Positions 1 to 10,456 of a DNA stretch of 64,000 nucleotides are shown here, piece by piece; positions within the stretch are counted from its first letter, which is position 1; every line of letters begins with the position of its first letter. A program made the position numbers and the translations under genes. The stretch comes from G963717155 sp963717155 (GTDB lineage Bacteria; Actinomycetota; Thermoleophilia; Gaiellales; JALYLC01). The notes beneath the pieces were generated by a model that made no database searches, was not told the origin of the DNA, and was given only the letters and a program-made list of their open reading frames with translations. The stretch lies in assembly GCA_963717155.1 (NCBI GenBank), contig OY970326.1, positions 3,720,001-3,784,000 of the forward strand. Reading direction: 5' to 3'.

Positions 1-1783
1 CCACCGGCATGTGGGGAACGATCGACGACCTCACGCCGGCGACCAATCCCTCGAACCAGATCCTGTCGTTCGCCGACGCTCGCGATCAGTCCGGCGGGCG
101 TCGCCACGGTCGCCTGGGTCATTGGACACCGACCCGTCGAACACGGCAGGTACCGGGCTGTCACTCCAGGTGCAGACGAGAACGCAGGGCACAGACGGGA
201 TCTGGACGCCCATGGTGCAGCTCTCCTCGACGGCCAATCCGGTTCAGTCCGCGGCCCCGCAGCTTGCCGTCGACGCCGCCGGGAACGTGACGCTCGTGTG
301 GGTGGAGTACCAGTACACCTGCTCGCTGCTTCTTCTGTTCGTACACGAGCTCGATCGTCCACGAGGCGACGCGTCCTGCGGTCAGCGGCGTCTGGCAGGG
401 GGCGCAGACGCTCTCCGACCCGATTCTGATCTCCGACTCTCCTCGCGTCGCGACGACGCCGGCGGGCGAGGTGACGGTCGCCTGGACCGAGGGCGCGGCG
501 AACGCGGTCAAGGTGGTTACGCGCCCGGTCGGTGGCGCGTTCCCTCCGGCGTCGAGCGCGACGATCATCGTTCCGCAGGACAAGGCGATCAGCTCGGGCC
601 TGTTCCTGGGCATCCCGATCACGACGCTGCGCATCGCCGCCGGCCCGAGCGGGACCGTCGTCGCCTTCGGGCGGCAGGACGGGACGAACAGTCTCGCCGA
701 GGCCGTCTTCCGGCCCGCGGGCGGCGCGTGGCCGAACCCGGCGACGACACCGCCGACGGCGCTCTCGGCGCCGGGCACCGACATCGGTCTTGCGACGGTC
801 CCAGCCTCACGATGGATGGCCTCGGCAATGCCGTGGTCACGTGGACGCGAGGCAGCGTCATCCAGGCGGCGGCGTTCGACGTCTCGCCTCCCGCTTTCAC
901 CGCGAGTCAACGTCCCCGCGACCGGCACGACCGGTCAGCCGGTCGCAACGTCCGCCACCGACGCTCGACACCTGGTCGGCGCTCGGCGCGGGGCAGCCGA
1001 GCTGGAACTTCGGTGACGGCAAGCTCGGCGCCGGCTCGTCGGTGACCCACGTCTATCGCCGCGCCCGGGACGTACACCGTGACGGTCGAGCGCGAGCGAC
1101 GCGGTCGGGAACGCCGCGCCGCCGACGACGCGGCAGATCGTGATCACGAACGCCCCCGTGCCGCCTCCGCCTCCGACCCCGCCGACGAGCGTCGCGAAGC
1201 CGAAGGTGAAGGCCACCTGGAAGGCGAGCCACCTCGTCGGCACGCTCACCCTGTCGGGCACCGACGGGCGCGAGCACGACGTTGACCGTCTCGGTCCGCA
1301 AGCACGGCGGCAAGAAGACCGCGTTCAAGAGCATCTTCAAGGCGAAGAGCGGCAAGTGGACGCGCACGTTGAAGCTCCCGGGCTCGCTGCGCGCCCGGGA
1401 AGTACGACGTGACCGTGACCGGGAACGGCGTGAAGAGCTCGCAGACGTCGTTCACGCTCGCGGCGCCGAAGTCGGGCATCGTCACGCGCGCCTACGCGAC
1501 CGGCCCGCGGCGCGGACCTGCCGCGACGACGCTCGGCAGCACCAGCGAGCTGTGGGCGCACTTCGTGTTCGGGACGCTGCCGAAGAAGGGGCAGACGATC
1601 ACGACCCAGTGGACGCTGCCCGAACGGCCGCAAGCTCGGTGCCAACACCCGCCCGCGCACGAGCCTGGTCGAGGCGCAGGTCAAGGACCTCAGCGGCAAG
1701 GTCCCTGCCGACGGGCGTCTGGCACTGCGTCATCCGCGCCGGCGGCACGATCGTGGCGCACGCTCAACGTCCGCCTCAAGTAG
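1..1783 (+). CDS. Secreted PKD-domain protein, C-terminal part, frameshifted
   Basis: The gene enters from the left edge and ends at the TAG at 1781-1783. Stitching frames gives a beta-rich protein with a PKD signature (WNFGDG near 1007, followed by HVY and a GTYTVTV strand), then a proline-rich linker and a Lys/Thr-rich C-terminal module ending in NVRLK. PKD domains are extracellular Ig-like folds in surface proteins. At least eight +1 shifts are needed, for example near 1060, 1092, 1270, 1395, 1622 and 1760. The stop lies 3 bases before the next start. No catalytic motif is visible, and the exact boundaries between frames are uncertain. Confidence 0.55.
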
Positions 1784-1786
1784 CGC

Positions 1787-3340
1787 ATGCCCGACAACGG
1801 CCTGTCCCACTGCCGCGACGAGCTCTCGCCGCTGCTCTTCCTCGCCCGCAGCGCTCGCGTCTACCCGACGCGCATCGCAGTCGTCGACGAGGAACGCACG
1901 TTCACCTACGCGCAGCTCGCCGAGCGCGTCGACGCGCTCGGACGGGCGCTGCGCGGCGATGGGATCGTGCCTGGCGATCGGGTCGCGGCGCTCGCGCCGA
2001 ACCGGTCCGAGCTGCTCGAGGCGCACTTCGGGGTGCCGGCGTCCGGCGCGGTGCTGTGCGCGATCAACACGCGCCTGTCGGGCAACGAGATCGCACAGAT
2101 CCTCGCCCACTCGCAGGCGAAGCTGGTGCTGTGCGACCCCGGCCTGCGCCACCTCGTCCCGGACGACGTCCGCGTGATCGAGCTCGGCGACGCGTACGAG
2201 GCGTTCCTCGCCGGCGCGCCGAGCGCGCCGCTCGACCCGTGGCCGGACGACGAGGAGCGCCCGATCTCGGTCAACTACACGAGCGGCACCACCGGGCGTC
2301 CCAAGGGCGTCCTGTACAGCCACCGGGGCGGCTACCTCGTCGCGCTCGAGCAGGTCATCGACACCGGGCTCGGGCCGGACAGCCGCTACCTGTGGACGCT
2401 GCCGATGTTCCACTGCAATGGCTGGACGTTCCCGTGGGCGGTCACCGCAGCCGGCGGGACGCACGTCTGCCTGCCGAAGGTCGAGCCGGCGCGGGTCTGG
2501 CACGAGCTGCGGCACGGGATCACGCACATGTGCGGCGCACCGACGGTCCTCGTCTCGCTCTACTCGCACGCGGACGCGGCCCCGCTCGAGCGCCCGCTCA
2601 CGATCATGACGGCCGGGGCTCCGCCCTCGCCGACGGTGATCGCGCGCATGGAGGCGCTCGGAGCGCGGATCGTCCACGTCTACGGACTCACCGAGACCTA
2701 CGGGCCGTTCACGATCTGCGCATGGCCGGGCGAGTGGAACGAGCTGCCCGACGAGGAGCGACACCGGCTGAAGGCGCGTCAGGGCGTCCCCCCGGTGATC
2801 GGAGGCGGCCTGCGGGTGGTCGACGCCGACGGGCGCGACGTGCCCGCCGATGGCGTCACGCAGGGCGAGATCGCGATGCGCGGAAACGGCGTGATGCTCG
2901 GCTACCTCGACGACGCCGAGGCGACGGCGCGCGCATGCGAGGGGGGCTGGTTCCACTCGGGCGACGGCGCCGTACTGCACCCCGACGGCTACGTCGAGAT
3001 CCGCGACCGCCTGAAGGACGTGATCATCTCGGGCGGCGAGAACATCTCGAGCGTCGAGGTCGAGCAGGTGATCGTGCGCCACCCGAGCGTGCTCGAGGTA
3101 GCCGTGATCGGGATTCCCGACGACCACTGGGGCGAACGGCCGAAGGCGTTCGTCACGCTCGTCGACGGGGCGAGCGTCGACGATGCCGCGCTGATCGCGT
3201 TCTGCCGCGACCAGCTGGCGCACTTCAAGTGCCCGGACACGATCGAGTTCATGGCGCTGCCGAAGACCTCGACCGGCAAGGTCCAGAAGATGGTGCTGCG
3301 CGAGCGCGAGTGGGCCGGCCGCGACCGGCGCGTGAACTGA
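1787..3340 (+). CDS. Acyl-CoA synthetase (AMP-binding ligase)
   Basis: Encodes an intact 517-residue member of the ANL adenylate-forming family that activates a carboxylic acid with ATP and couples it to CoA. The P-loop-like motif YTSGTTGRPKG lies near residue 164, the adenine-binding motif VYGLTETYGP near 303, the hinge/ATP motif HSGDGAVLHPDGYVEIRDR near 392-410, and the catalytic lysine motif PKTSTGKVQK near the C-terminus. Length and motif order match medium/long-chain fatty acyl-CoA ligases; the substrate cannot be read from sequence. The start is an ATG 3 bases after the preceding stop. This gene is undamaged although both neighbours are frameshifted. Confidence 0.9.
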   Translation: MPDNGLSHCRDELSPLLFLARSARVYPTRIAVVDEERTFTYAQLAERVDALGRALRGDGIVPGDRVAALAPNRSELLEAHFGVPASGAVLCAINTRLSGNEIAQILAHSQAKLVLCDPGLRHLVPDDVRVIELGDAYEAFLAGAPSAPLDPWPDDEERPISVNYTSGTTGRPKGVLYSHRGGYLVALEQVIDTGLGPDSRYLWTLPMFHCNGWTFPWAVTAAGGTHVCLPKVEPARVWHELRHGITHMCGAPTVLVSLYSHADAAPLERPLTIMTAGAPPSPTVIARMEALGARIVHVYGLTETYGPFTICAWPGEWNELPDEERHRLKARQGVPPVIGGGLRVVDADGRDVPADGVTQGEIAMRGNGVMLGYLDDAEATARACEGGWFHSGDGAVLHPDGYVEIRDRLKDVIISGGENISSVEVEQVIVRHPSVLEVAVIGIPDDHWGERPKAFVTLVDGASVDDAALIAFCRDQLAHFKCPDTIEFMALPKTSTGKVQKMVLREREWAGRDRRVN

Positions 3341-3345
3341 CCCGG

Positions 3346-3639
3346 TCAGACCTTCATGTAGAGCGGTACCTCCAGCAGCTCGACCGAGGTGCGGCGCCCC
3401 ATGCCCCCGGGGATCGGCGGCTCCATCGCGCTCAGCGTCTCGTGGCCCTTCTGGCAGTCTGCCTCGGTCTCGAAGAGCATGATCGCGTATGCCTTGCCTG
3501 CTCCATCGCTGAACATCATGAACTCCTTGGCGGGCACACCCTCCGGCGGCCCGCTGTCTGCCTGGGCGCGGATGTTCTCGATCACTGACTTCTGCGTCTC
3601 GACGTCCGCACCCTCGAACGTGGCCACACGTGCGTACAT
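3346..3639 (-). CDS. Small ferredoxin-fold (ABM-like) protein
   Basis: A 97-residue soluble protein starting MYARVATFEG and ending PLYMKV. The pattern of an N-terminal beta strand, a helix rich in acidic residues, a central AYAIMLFETEADCQKG stretch and a final strand resembles dimeric alpha/beta-barrel (ABM/EthD-like) proteins. Those are often small monooxygenases or binding proteins, but no catalytic residue can be assigned here. It converges with the acyl-CoA ligase gene, with only 5 bases between the stops. The function is unknown. Confidence 0.6.
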   Translation of the reverse strand: MYARVATFEGADVETQKSVIENIRAQADSGPPEGVPAKEFMMFSDGAGKAYAIMLFETEADCQKGHETLSAMEPPIPGGMGRRTSVELLEVPLYMKV

Positions 3640-3682
3640 GGTCCCTCCCGGTGTCGAGCAGGTCCCGCGCGATCCTACGCCT

Positions 3683-4861
3683 CTAGATGCCGAGGCGCCG
3701 GGCCAGCCGACCCAGCGTCAGTCCCTGCACGAGCGAGCGAGAACAGCACGACGAGCCCGACGAGCGCGAACAGGTGGTTGCCCTCGGCGAGACCGCGCGC
3801 CAGCGGCAGGCTGCCGAGCAGGATCGGCACGGCCCCCTTGAGCCCGCCCCATACGCCGAAGATCGCCTCGTTGCGGGTGACGCCGAACGCAAGCAGCACC
3901 GGACCCGCTATCAGCGGCCGGATTACGAGCACGAGGAGCGCCGCGATCAGAACCGCGTCAGCCAGCGAGCCGCGAAGCGGGACCGTTGTCAGGGCCACGC
4001 CGAGCAGCACGAACATCCCGACCTCGGCGAGGCTCGACAGCTGGTCGTGGAGCGCGGCCACCGCTTTCCGCCCCTCGTGCAGGCGATCGCCGAGCACGAG
4101 CCCGAAGAGGTAGGCCGCGAGGAAGCCGGAACCGTGTGCGACTGCGGCAACGCCGAACGCGAGAAATGCTCCCAGCGAGACCACGAGCGCGGGAGGGACG
4201 CCGATGCTCGGTGCGCTTCGGCGACACGAGGCGGACGAGAATCAGCGCCAGGCCGACGCCGACGATGGCCGCCACGACGCCGTCGCGCAGCATCGTCCAC
4301 GCGATCGTCGAGCACGTGCGCATCGTGGCCGTGCTGCGCGGCGTCGAGGAGTGCGATGACGAGGGCGATCGCCACGGGGTCGTTGAAGCCGGCCTCTCCT
4401 TCCAGCACCGTCGCGATCCGGCTTGACCCGTCGCCGCCGCGATCGTGCAGCACCGAGAACACCGCTGCGGGGTCAGTCGGCGAGAGTGCAGCGCCGACGA
4501 TAAGCGCGAGCGTCCAGTCGAGGCCGGCAACCCAGTGCGTGGCGACTGCGACCAGCGCGAATGTGGCGAACGTCCCGACGATGCCCAGCGTCAGCACCGG
4601 CGCAAGCTCGCGCCGCAGCGCCACGATGCCTGTCCGCAGGCCTCCGTCGACGAGGATCAGCACCAGCGCGATCGTCCCCGCCGTCTCGAGGTGGCCGGCG
4701 TTCACCTCGTGACGCGCAGTTCCCGAGAGCGCCCCGAGAGCGAGGCCGACGCCGAGGAAGACGAGCGGCACCGCGACGTCGAGCCGGCGCGCCGTCGGCT
4801 CCAGCGCCAACGCGGCGAGCAGGATCGCCGAGGACGCCGCGAGGAGGGCCGCGAGGGACAT
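3683..4861 (-). CDS. Na+/H+ antiporter, CPA1/NhaP type, frameshifted
   Basis: Polytopic membrane protein that would exchange monovalent cations for protons. It starts MSLAALLAASS with about 10-12 hydrophobic segments. The family signatures ALSPTDPAAVFSVL and EGEAGFNDPVAIAL are present in one frame, and GSGFLAAYLFGLVLGDR and FGVWGGLKGAVPILLGSLPL in another; the acidic FNDP motif is the cation site in CPA1 antiporters. Frames break near 4190-4330 and again near 3735; stitched together they give a normal NhaP length with C-terminus QGLTLGRLARRLGI. It diverges from the DUF255 gene with only 27 bases between starts. Confidence 0.75.
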
Positions 4862-4888
4862 CGCGGAGTCACGGTACCTTCCGGCTCG

Positions 4889-6958
4889 ATGAACCGCCTC
4901 AGCCTCGAGACGAGCCCGTACCTGCTGCAGCACGCCGGGAATCCGGTCGACTGGTACCCGTGGGGCGACGAGGCTCTCGCCCGGGCGCGCGAGCTCGACC
5001 GACCGATCCTGCTCTCGATCGGCTACTCGGCCTGCCACTGGTGCCACGTGATGGAGCGCGAGAGCTTCGAGGACGAGGCGACGGCCGAGCTGATGAACCG
5101 GCACTTCGTGCCGATCAAGGTCGACCGCGAGGAGCGGCCCGATCTCGATGCCGTCTACATGCAGGCCGTGCTCGCGCTGACGGGGCACGGCGGCTGGCCC
5201 ATGACCGTGTTCCTGACGCCCGAGGGCGAGCCGTTCTACGGCGGCACGTACTTCCCGCCCGAGCCCCGCGGCGGGATGCCCTCGTTCCGCGACGTGCTCG
5301 AAGGGGTCGCGCGAGGCCTACCGCGAGCGCAGGAGCGACGTCCAGGGGCAGGCCGCGCAGCTCACCGACGCGCTGCGCGGACGCCCGCAGGCCGCCGAGC
5401 GACGGCGACCGGCCTGCGCCGACGGCCTCCTGACGGACGCGCTGCTGACGCTGCGGGGCCAGCTCGACGAGCGTCGCGGCGGATTCGGCGGCGCCCCGAA
5501 GTTCCCGCCCTCGTGCGCGCTCTGGTTCCTGCTCCGCATGCACCGGCAGGCGCGGCAGCGCGGAGGCGCTGCGGATGGCCGAGCTGACGCTCGATCAGCA
5601 TGGCCGCCGGAGGCATCCACGACCAGCTCGCGGGCGGCTTCCACCGCTACGCGGTCGACGCGATCTGGCTGGTCCCGCACTTCGAGAAGATGCTGTACGA
5701 CAACGCCCTGCTCGCGCGCGCCTACCTCCAGGCCTTCGAGGCGACGGGGGCGCCCCGCCACGCCGAGGTCGCCGCCTCGACGCTCGACTACCTCGTGCGC
5801 GAGCTGCGGCTGCCCCATGGCGGGTACGCGTCGGCCACCGACGCCGACACCGACGGGGTCGAGGGATCGACGTTCGTCTGGACGCCGCGGAGAGGTGCGG
5901 GAGCTGCTCGGCGACGATGCCGCGCTCGTCGAGGCGCTGTACGACATCACGCCGGCAGGGCAACTTCGAGGGAGCGACCGTGCTCTCTCGCGTCCTCGAC
6001 CTCGACGAGGCGAGCACGCGCTCGGGCGTCCCCGCCGAGAGGCTGCCCGAGCTCCGGCGCCGGATGCTCGAGGCGCGCGCGCCTGCGGCCGCAGCCCGCG
6101 CTCGACGACAAGGCGCTCGCATCCTGGAACGGCATGGCGCTCGCGGCGCTCGCAGAGGGCGCGCGCGTGCTCGAGCCGCCCCGACCTGCTCGAGGCGGCC
6201 GAGCAGTGCGCGGAGTTCCTGCTCGGGCCGCTGTCCCGTCCGGACGGCACGCTCTGGCGCTCCCATCGAGCGGGCCGCAGCTCGGTGCCGGGCTTCCTGG
6301 ACGACCACGCGCAGGTTGCCGAGGGGCTGTGGCAGCTCCACCGCGCGACGCTCGATCCGCGCTGGCTGACAGAGGCGCGACGGCTCGCGCTGCTCGCCGA
6401 CGAGCGCTTCTCCGACCCCGATGGACCCGGGTGGTACGACACGGCCGCGGGCGGCGAGCAGCTCGTCGCCCGTCCGCGCACGCTGGACGACGCTCCGACG
6501 CCCTCGGGGGCATCGACGCTCGCCGGCCTGCTCGTGCGCCTCGCGCGACTCGCCGGCGACGACGCGCTCGAGGCGAGGGCGCGAGCGGTCGTGGCCGATG
6601 CGGGAGCCCTGCCCGCGCGGGCTCCGACCGGCCTTCGGGAACGTCCTCTGCGTCGCCAGCGCGCTGCTCTCCGACGCGAGACCGTTGCGATCGCCGGTCG
6701 ACGCCGACGATCCCGGGGCCCGCGCGCTGGGTCAGGCGGCGGTCGCGGCGTCAGGACCCGAGACGGTCGTCTGGCTCGATCCCGCCCGTGTCGCGCTCGC
6801 CGAGCCGCCCGCCGCCTACGTCTGCCGCGGGCACGACGTGCCTCCGCCGGTGTTCGGCGAGGACGAGCCTGCGTGCCGTGCTGACAGCGCTTAACCCAGC
6901 CCTAACGACTGCGCGCCTTGGTGCACAACACACGGCGCGTGCACCCTCCGATCAATGA
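4889..6958 (+). CDS. DUF255 thioredoxin-fold protein (YyaL/SSP411 family), frameshifted
   Basis: The N-terminus MNRLSLETSPYLLQHAGNPV, then YSACHWCHVMERESF and GGWPMTVFLTP, is the signature of the YyaL/SPATA20 family: a thioredoxin-like domain (CHWC active-site-like motif near residue 50) fused to an alpha/alpha-barrel. The second half keeps MAAGGIHDQLAGGFHRYAVD, FEKMLYDNALL and KALASWNGMALAALA. Members are about 650-680 residues and their reaction is not established; thiol-disulfide or sugar-related roles are proposed. About nine mostly +1 shifts are required, for example near 5310, 5557, 5600, 5890, 5958 and 6635. The last frame stops at 6956-6958, overlapping the next ATG as ATGA. Confidence 0.8.
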
Positions 6959-8253
6959 CACAGGAATCCGCTCCGGCGCCCGATCCGCCGCGCTCGCGGC
7001 GGCTCACGCCCGCCGTCGGCATCATCGCCCTCGTCGCCGCGCTCGCCGGCGGTGCGATCGCCGCGATCGTCACCGCCTCGGTCGACAAGGGCTCGCGCTG
7101 CAGCCGCACCACCGTGACGGTCCACGACGTCACGACCGCTGCCGGCGCCGAACTCGCTCGCGTCGACGACCGCTTCATCCTCGTCCTCTGCCGACGCGAC
7201 TCCCGACGTCGACGCCGACGACCACATCGCGCGGGCCCGAGCGGACGCTCGAGGCGATCTACAAGGCCGACGCCCGCGGCGTCGTCTCGGTCATCACGAC
7301 GCTCGGGCCCGGGCGCGCCGCACAGGGATCGGGGATCGTGCTCGACACCGCCGGCTACATCCTCACCAACGAGCACGTGATCCAGGGCCAGAAGGGCGTG
7401 CGCGTCTCGTTCTCGAACAGCGACAACGTGCGTGCGCGAAGGTCGTCGGCTCCGACGCCTCGACCGATCTCGCGGTCCTCAAGGTCAACCTTCCCGCGAG
7501 CGCCCTGCACCCCCTGCCGCTCGGCGACTCCGCGAACGTCGAGGTCGGCGACTCGGTCGTCGCCATCGGCAACCCGTTCGGGCTCGATCGCACGCTGACC
7601 GCGGGCATCATCTCCGCCATCCACCGCCAGATCTCGGCGCCGAACAACTTCGCGATCAACAACGCGCTGCAGACCGATGCCGCGATCAACCACGGCAACT
7701 CGGGCGGCCCGCTGATCGACCGCTCCGGCGCCGTGATCGGCATCAACGCGCAGCTTCCGAGCAACTCCGAGGTCAACGGGAACGTCGGCATCGGCTTCGC
7801 GATCCCGATCGACATCGCCAAGACCGTGATTCCCGAGCTCGAAGGCGCACGGCCACGTCGCGCATCCGTGGCTCGGGCTCGAGGGCGACACGATCGACGC
7901 CTCGCTGGCGAACGCGAACCGCGTCCCGTCGGACCACGGCGTCATGATCGAGGGCGATCGTGCCCGGCAGCCCGATCGCGAAGGCCGGGCTCGTCGCGGG
8001 CAACTCGTCCGTCATCGTCAACGGCATGGGCTACTGCCTCGGCGGCGACGTCATCACCGCGATCGACGGCGTCCAGGTCAACTCGGTGCTGGCGCGCTGC
8101 GCGCGGTGATCTCGGCGCCACAGGCCCGGCGAGACCCTGACCCTGCACGTCGTGCACCAGAACGGCAAGAGCAAGGACTACCCGGTCAAGCTCGGCACGC
8201 AGCCGCAGACGTCGCCCGTGCCGAAGTCCGGCTGCGCCACGCAGGGCCCGTAG
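6955..8253 (+). CDS. HtrA-like membrane-anchored serine protease with PDZ domain, frameshifted
   Basis: A short cytoplasmic N-terminus precedes one membrane segment (VGIIALVAALAGGAIAAIV, residues about 23-42), so the protease domain should lie outside the membrane. The trypsin-type triad is visible across frames: His in ILTNEHVIQG, Asp in DASTDLAVLKV and Ser in NHGNSGGPLID. The C-terminal PDZ domain follows with VPGSPIAKAGLVAGN and GDVITAIDGVQVNSV. This matches DegP/HtrA envelope quality-control proteases. Both +1 shifts (near 7850, 7955 and 8130) and -1 shifts (near 7440 and 8095) are needed. It overlaps the DUF255 gene by 4 bases, suggesting translational coupling. Confidence 0.85.
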
Positions 8254-8261
8254 CGTCCGGG

Positions 8262-8912
8262 TCAGGCGGGCGCGAGCGCCGGGCGTCCGACCCGAGCGCG
8301 AACGGCGCCGACGAGCGCGGCGGCCGAGGGGTCGGCCGCCTCGGCGGGCCGGCAGGCGACCCGTGCGAGCCAGGAGCCCGATTGCGGTGCCGAGTTCGTG
8401 ACGCGGACGCGAGCCTGGACGAGGCGATCTCCGCCCGTGTTCGCGACGATGTCGAGCACGTCTCCGCGCTCGAGCGGCAGGATCGTCCACAGCACGAGCT
8501 CGCCACCGTCGACGTTCGCGGTCGTGACCGGCACGCGGGTTCCGCGCGGAAGGCGGGGAGACTCGACGATGCGGCCCGACAGGCGGACGGGGCCGTCGGC
8601 CGAGGCCGCAGGCGAGACGCACTCGGAGGCGCCGGCGGGGCGCAGCGAGATCGTCGGGAACGGGTAGAGGCGCGAGCTCACGACCTCGGCGGGCATCACC
8701 CAGACGCCTCCGGCGTCGCGCCACTCGAGCATCACGGGCCGCTCGGTCGCGAGCTGGATGTCGGGTGCGGCGATCACGAGCGTTCCGCGCTCGGCATCGT
8801 CGACGCGGCCGCCGTAGCGGATGCCTTCGACGAGGAGCGAGACCCGCGTGTTGACACCGGGGGAGACGACGGGCGGAGGGGAGGCCGGGCGACGGCGAAG
8901 CTTCAGCATCAC
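8262..8912 (-). CDS. Possible PilZ/YcgR-like protein
   Basis: A 216-residue soluble protein with an N-terminal beta-barrel-like half (GVNTRVSLLVEGIRYGGRV onward) and a second half beginning PRLPRGTRVPV. The arrangement resembles bacterial YcgR-like proteins, in which an N-terminal domain precedes a c-di-GMP-binding PilZ domain. The canonical RxxxR and DxSxxG motifs are not clearly present, so ligand binding is uncertain. Two GGDEF proteins elsewhere in the window make a c-di-GMP link possible but unproven. It converges with the protease gene and diverges from the HMA gene. Confidence 0.4.
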   Translation of the reverse strand: MMLKLRRRPASPPPVVSPGVNTRVSLLVEGIRYGGRVDDAERGTLVIAAPDIQLATERPVMLEWRDAGGVWVMPAEVVSSRLYPFPTISLRPAGASECVSPAASADGPVRLSGRIVESPRLPRGTRVPVTTANVDGGELVLWTILPLERGDVLDIVANTGGDRLVQARVRVTNSAPQSGSWLARVACRPAEAADPSAAALVGAVRARVGRPALAPA

Positions 8913-8950
8913 GCTGTATCAATCGGCTGCGATCGCCATGTCCTTGAGGG

Positions 8951-8985
8951 TTGAAAGTGGTATCCCACCCGTCCGGGGTAAGTAC
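8951..8985. promoter_or_regulatory. Candidate metal-responsive operator/promoter upstream of HMA gene
   Basis: Between the divergent genes lies an imperfect inverted repeat at 8960-8985: a left arm GTATCCCACCC, then GTCC, then a right arm GGGGTAAGTAC. CsoR copper-repressor operators are GC-rich palindromes of the type TACCC...GGGTA, and this site sits directly ahead of a CxxC metal-binding gene. A TTGAAA hexamer occurs at 8951-8956. Only about 7 of 12 arm positions pair, so this is a weak prediction. Confidence 0.3.
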
Positions 8986-8997
8986 GATGCCGGTCCG

Positions 8998-9205
8998 ATG
9001 GCCGTCGTGACCGAGACGCTCGAGGTCGAGGGCATCCGCTGTGAGCGGTGCGTGCAGCGACTTGCAGTCGCCCTCGGCGGGGTCGAGGGCCTTGCCGGCG
9101 CATCGGCGAAGCTGATGGGCGACGTCACCCTCGCGTACGACTCGCACGGACGTGCGAGCCGCGGCAGTCGCGGCGATCGAAGCCGCGGGTTTCTCCGTTG
9201 CCTGA
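8998..9205 (+). CDS. Heavy-metal-associated (HMA) domain protein, CopZ-like, one frameshift
   Basis: A 69-residue ferredoxin-fold metallochaperone-type domain starting MAVVTETLEVEGIRCERC. The metal-binding motif is CERC (a GMxCxxC variant with R before the first Cys) and the C-terminal strand is AAGFSVA, typical for HMA domains that carry Cu(I) or Zn(II). One +1 shift near 9150 separates LAYDS from the final helix; the corrected stop is TGA 9203-9205. The thiolase gene starts 10 bases later. Confidence 0.7.
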
Positions 9206-9215
9206 GAGGCGGGCC

Positions 9216-10414
9216 GTGGTGGTCTCCGCGTGTCGGACGCCGTTCGGACGCTACGGGGGCGCGCTGGCCGCCGTGCGGCCCGACGACCTCGCGGCGCTCG
9301 TGGTCGGCGAGGCAGTGCGGCGAGCCGGGTGCGACGTCGACGACATCGAGGACGTGATCCTCGGAGCGGCCAACCAGTCGGGCGAGGACAACCGCGACGT
9401 CGGGCGCATGGCGTCGCTGCTCGCCGGCCTGCCCGTCGCGGTCGCGGGGCTGACGGTCAACCGGCTGTGCGCGTCCGGACTGCAGGCGATCGTCTCGGCC
9501 GGGCACGCCATCCAGGCCGGCGCAGGCGATCTGTTCGTCGCAGGAGGCGTCGAGTCGATGACGCGTGCGCCGCTCGTCACCGCGAAGCCCGAGGCGGCGT
9601 TTCCGCGCGGCGACCGCGTGCTCTCCGACACGACGCTCGGCTGGCGGTTCGTCAACCCGCGGCTCCAGGAGCGCTACGGCGCGGAGTCGATGGGCGAGAC
9701 CGGCGAGAACGTCGCCGAGCGCTATGGCGTCTCGCGCGCCGATCAGGACGCCTGGGCGCTGCGATCACAGGAACGCCACGCGGCGGCCGAGGCCGACGGA
9801 AGGTTCGCGCGAGAGATCGTGGCGGTGGAGGTTCCCGCTCGCCGCGGGCCGAGCACGCTCGTCGAGCGCGACGAGCATCCGCGGCCGGACACGACGGCCG
9901 AGAAGCTGTCGGCGCTGCGGCCGGTCTTCCGCGAGGGCGGCTCGGTGACGGCAGGCAACTCGGCAGGCATCAACGACGGTGCCGCAGCCGTCGTGCTGGC
10001 CGAGGAGGGGTATGCCCGCGCGCATGGACTGCCCGTGCGCGCGGCGCTGGTCGCGAGCGCCGTCGCGGGCGTCGAGCCCGCCGTGATGGGCATCGGCCCG
10101 GTGCCCGCGGTGCGCAAGGTGCTGGCACGGACCGGGCTCGTCGGTCGCCGACCTCGACCGCGTCGAGCTGAACGAGGCGTTCGCGAGCCAGGTCCTGGCG
10201 AGCATGCGCACGCTCGGGCTCGACGAGGAGCGCGTCAACGTGAACGGCGGCGCGATCGCGGTCGGGCACCCGCTCGGGGCCAGCGGTGCTCGACTCGTGG
10301 TCTCGCTCGTCCACGAGCTCGAGCGCATCGAGGGCCGCGTACGGACTGGCGACGATGTGCGTCGGCGTCGGCCAGGGCATGGCGGCCGTGCTCGAGCGGC
10401 TTCCGCAAGCTTGA
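9216..10414 (+). CDS. Acetyl-CoA C-acetyltransferase / 3-ketoacyl-CoA thiolase, frameshifted
   Basis: About 400 residues, matching degradative or biosynthetic thiolases, which cleave or condense acyl-CoAs at the beta-keto position. The nucleophilic cysteine is in NRLCASGLQAI, the CoA-binding segment is GNSAGINDGAAAVVLAEE, the active-site histidine is in NGGAIAVGHPLGASGAR, and the second cysteine is in MCVGVGQGMAA. Shifts lie near 10140 and 10345; the corrected stop is TGA 10412-10414. The GTG at 9216 follows a GAGAGGC sequence. A paaJ/pcaF-type enzyme is possible given the PaaG-like hydratase at 15.4 kb, but they are not adjacent. Confidence 0.85.
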
Positions 10415-10456
10415 CGCAGTTTTCACCACGGTAGCTGCGGCACGTCACAGTGCAGC

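Noticed and set aside
1730..3223. Long open frame on the minus strand opposite the acyl-CoA ligase
   Set aside because: Its translation is Arg/Ala/Asp-rich without motifs, as expected for the complement of a high-GC gene. The plus-strand protein has every family motif.
3341..3345. Terminator between the acyl-CoA ligase and the small ABM-like gene
   Set aside because: The gap is only 5 bases and no stem-loop with a T run can be drawn.
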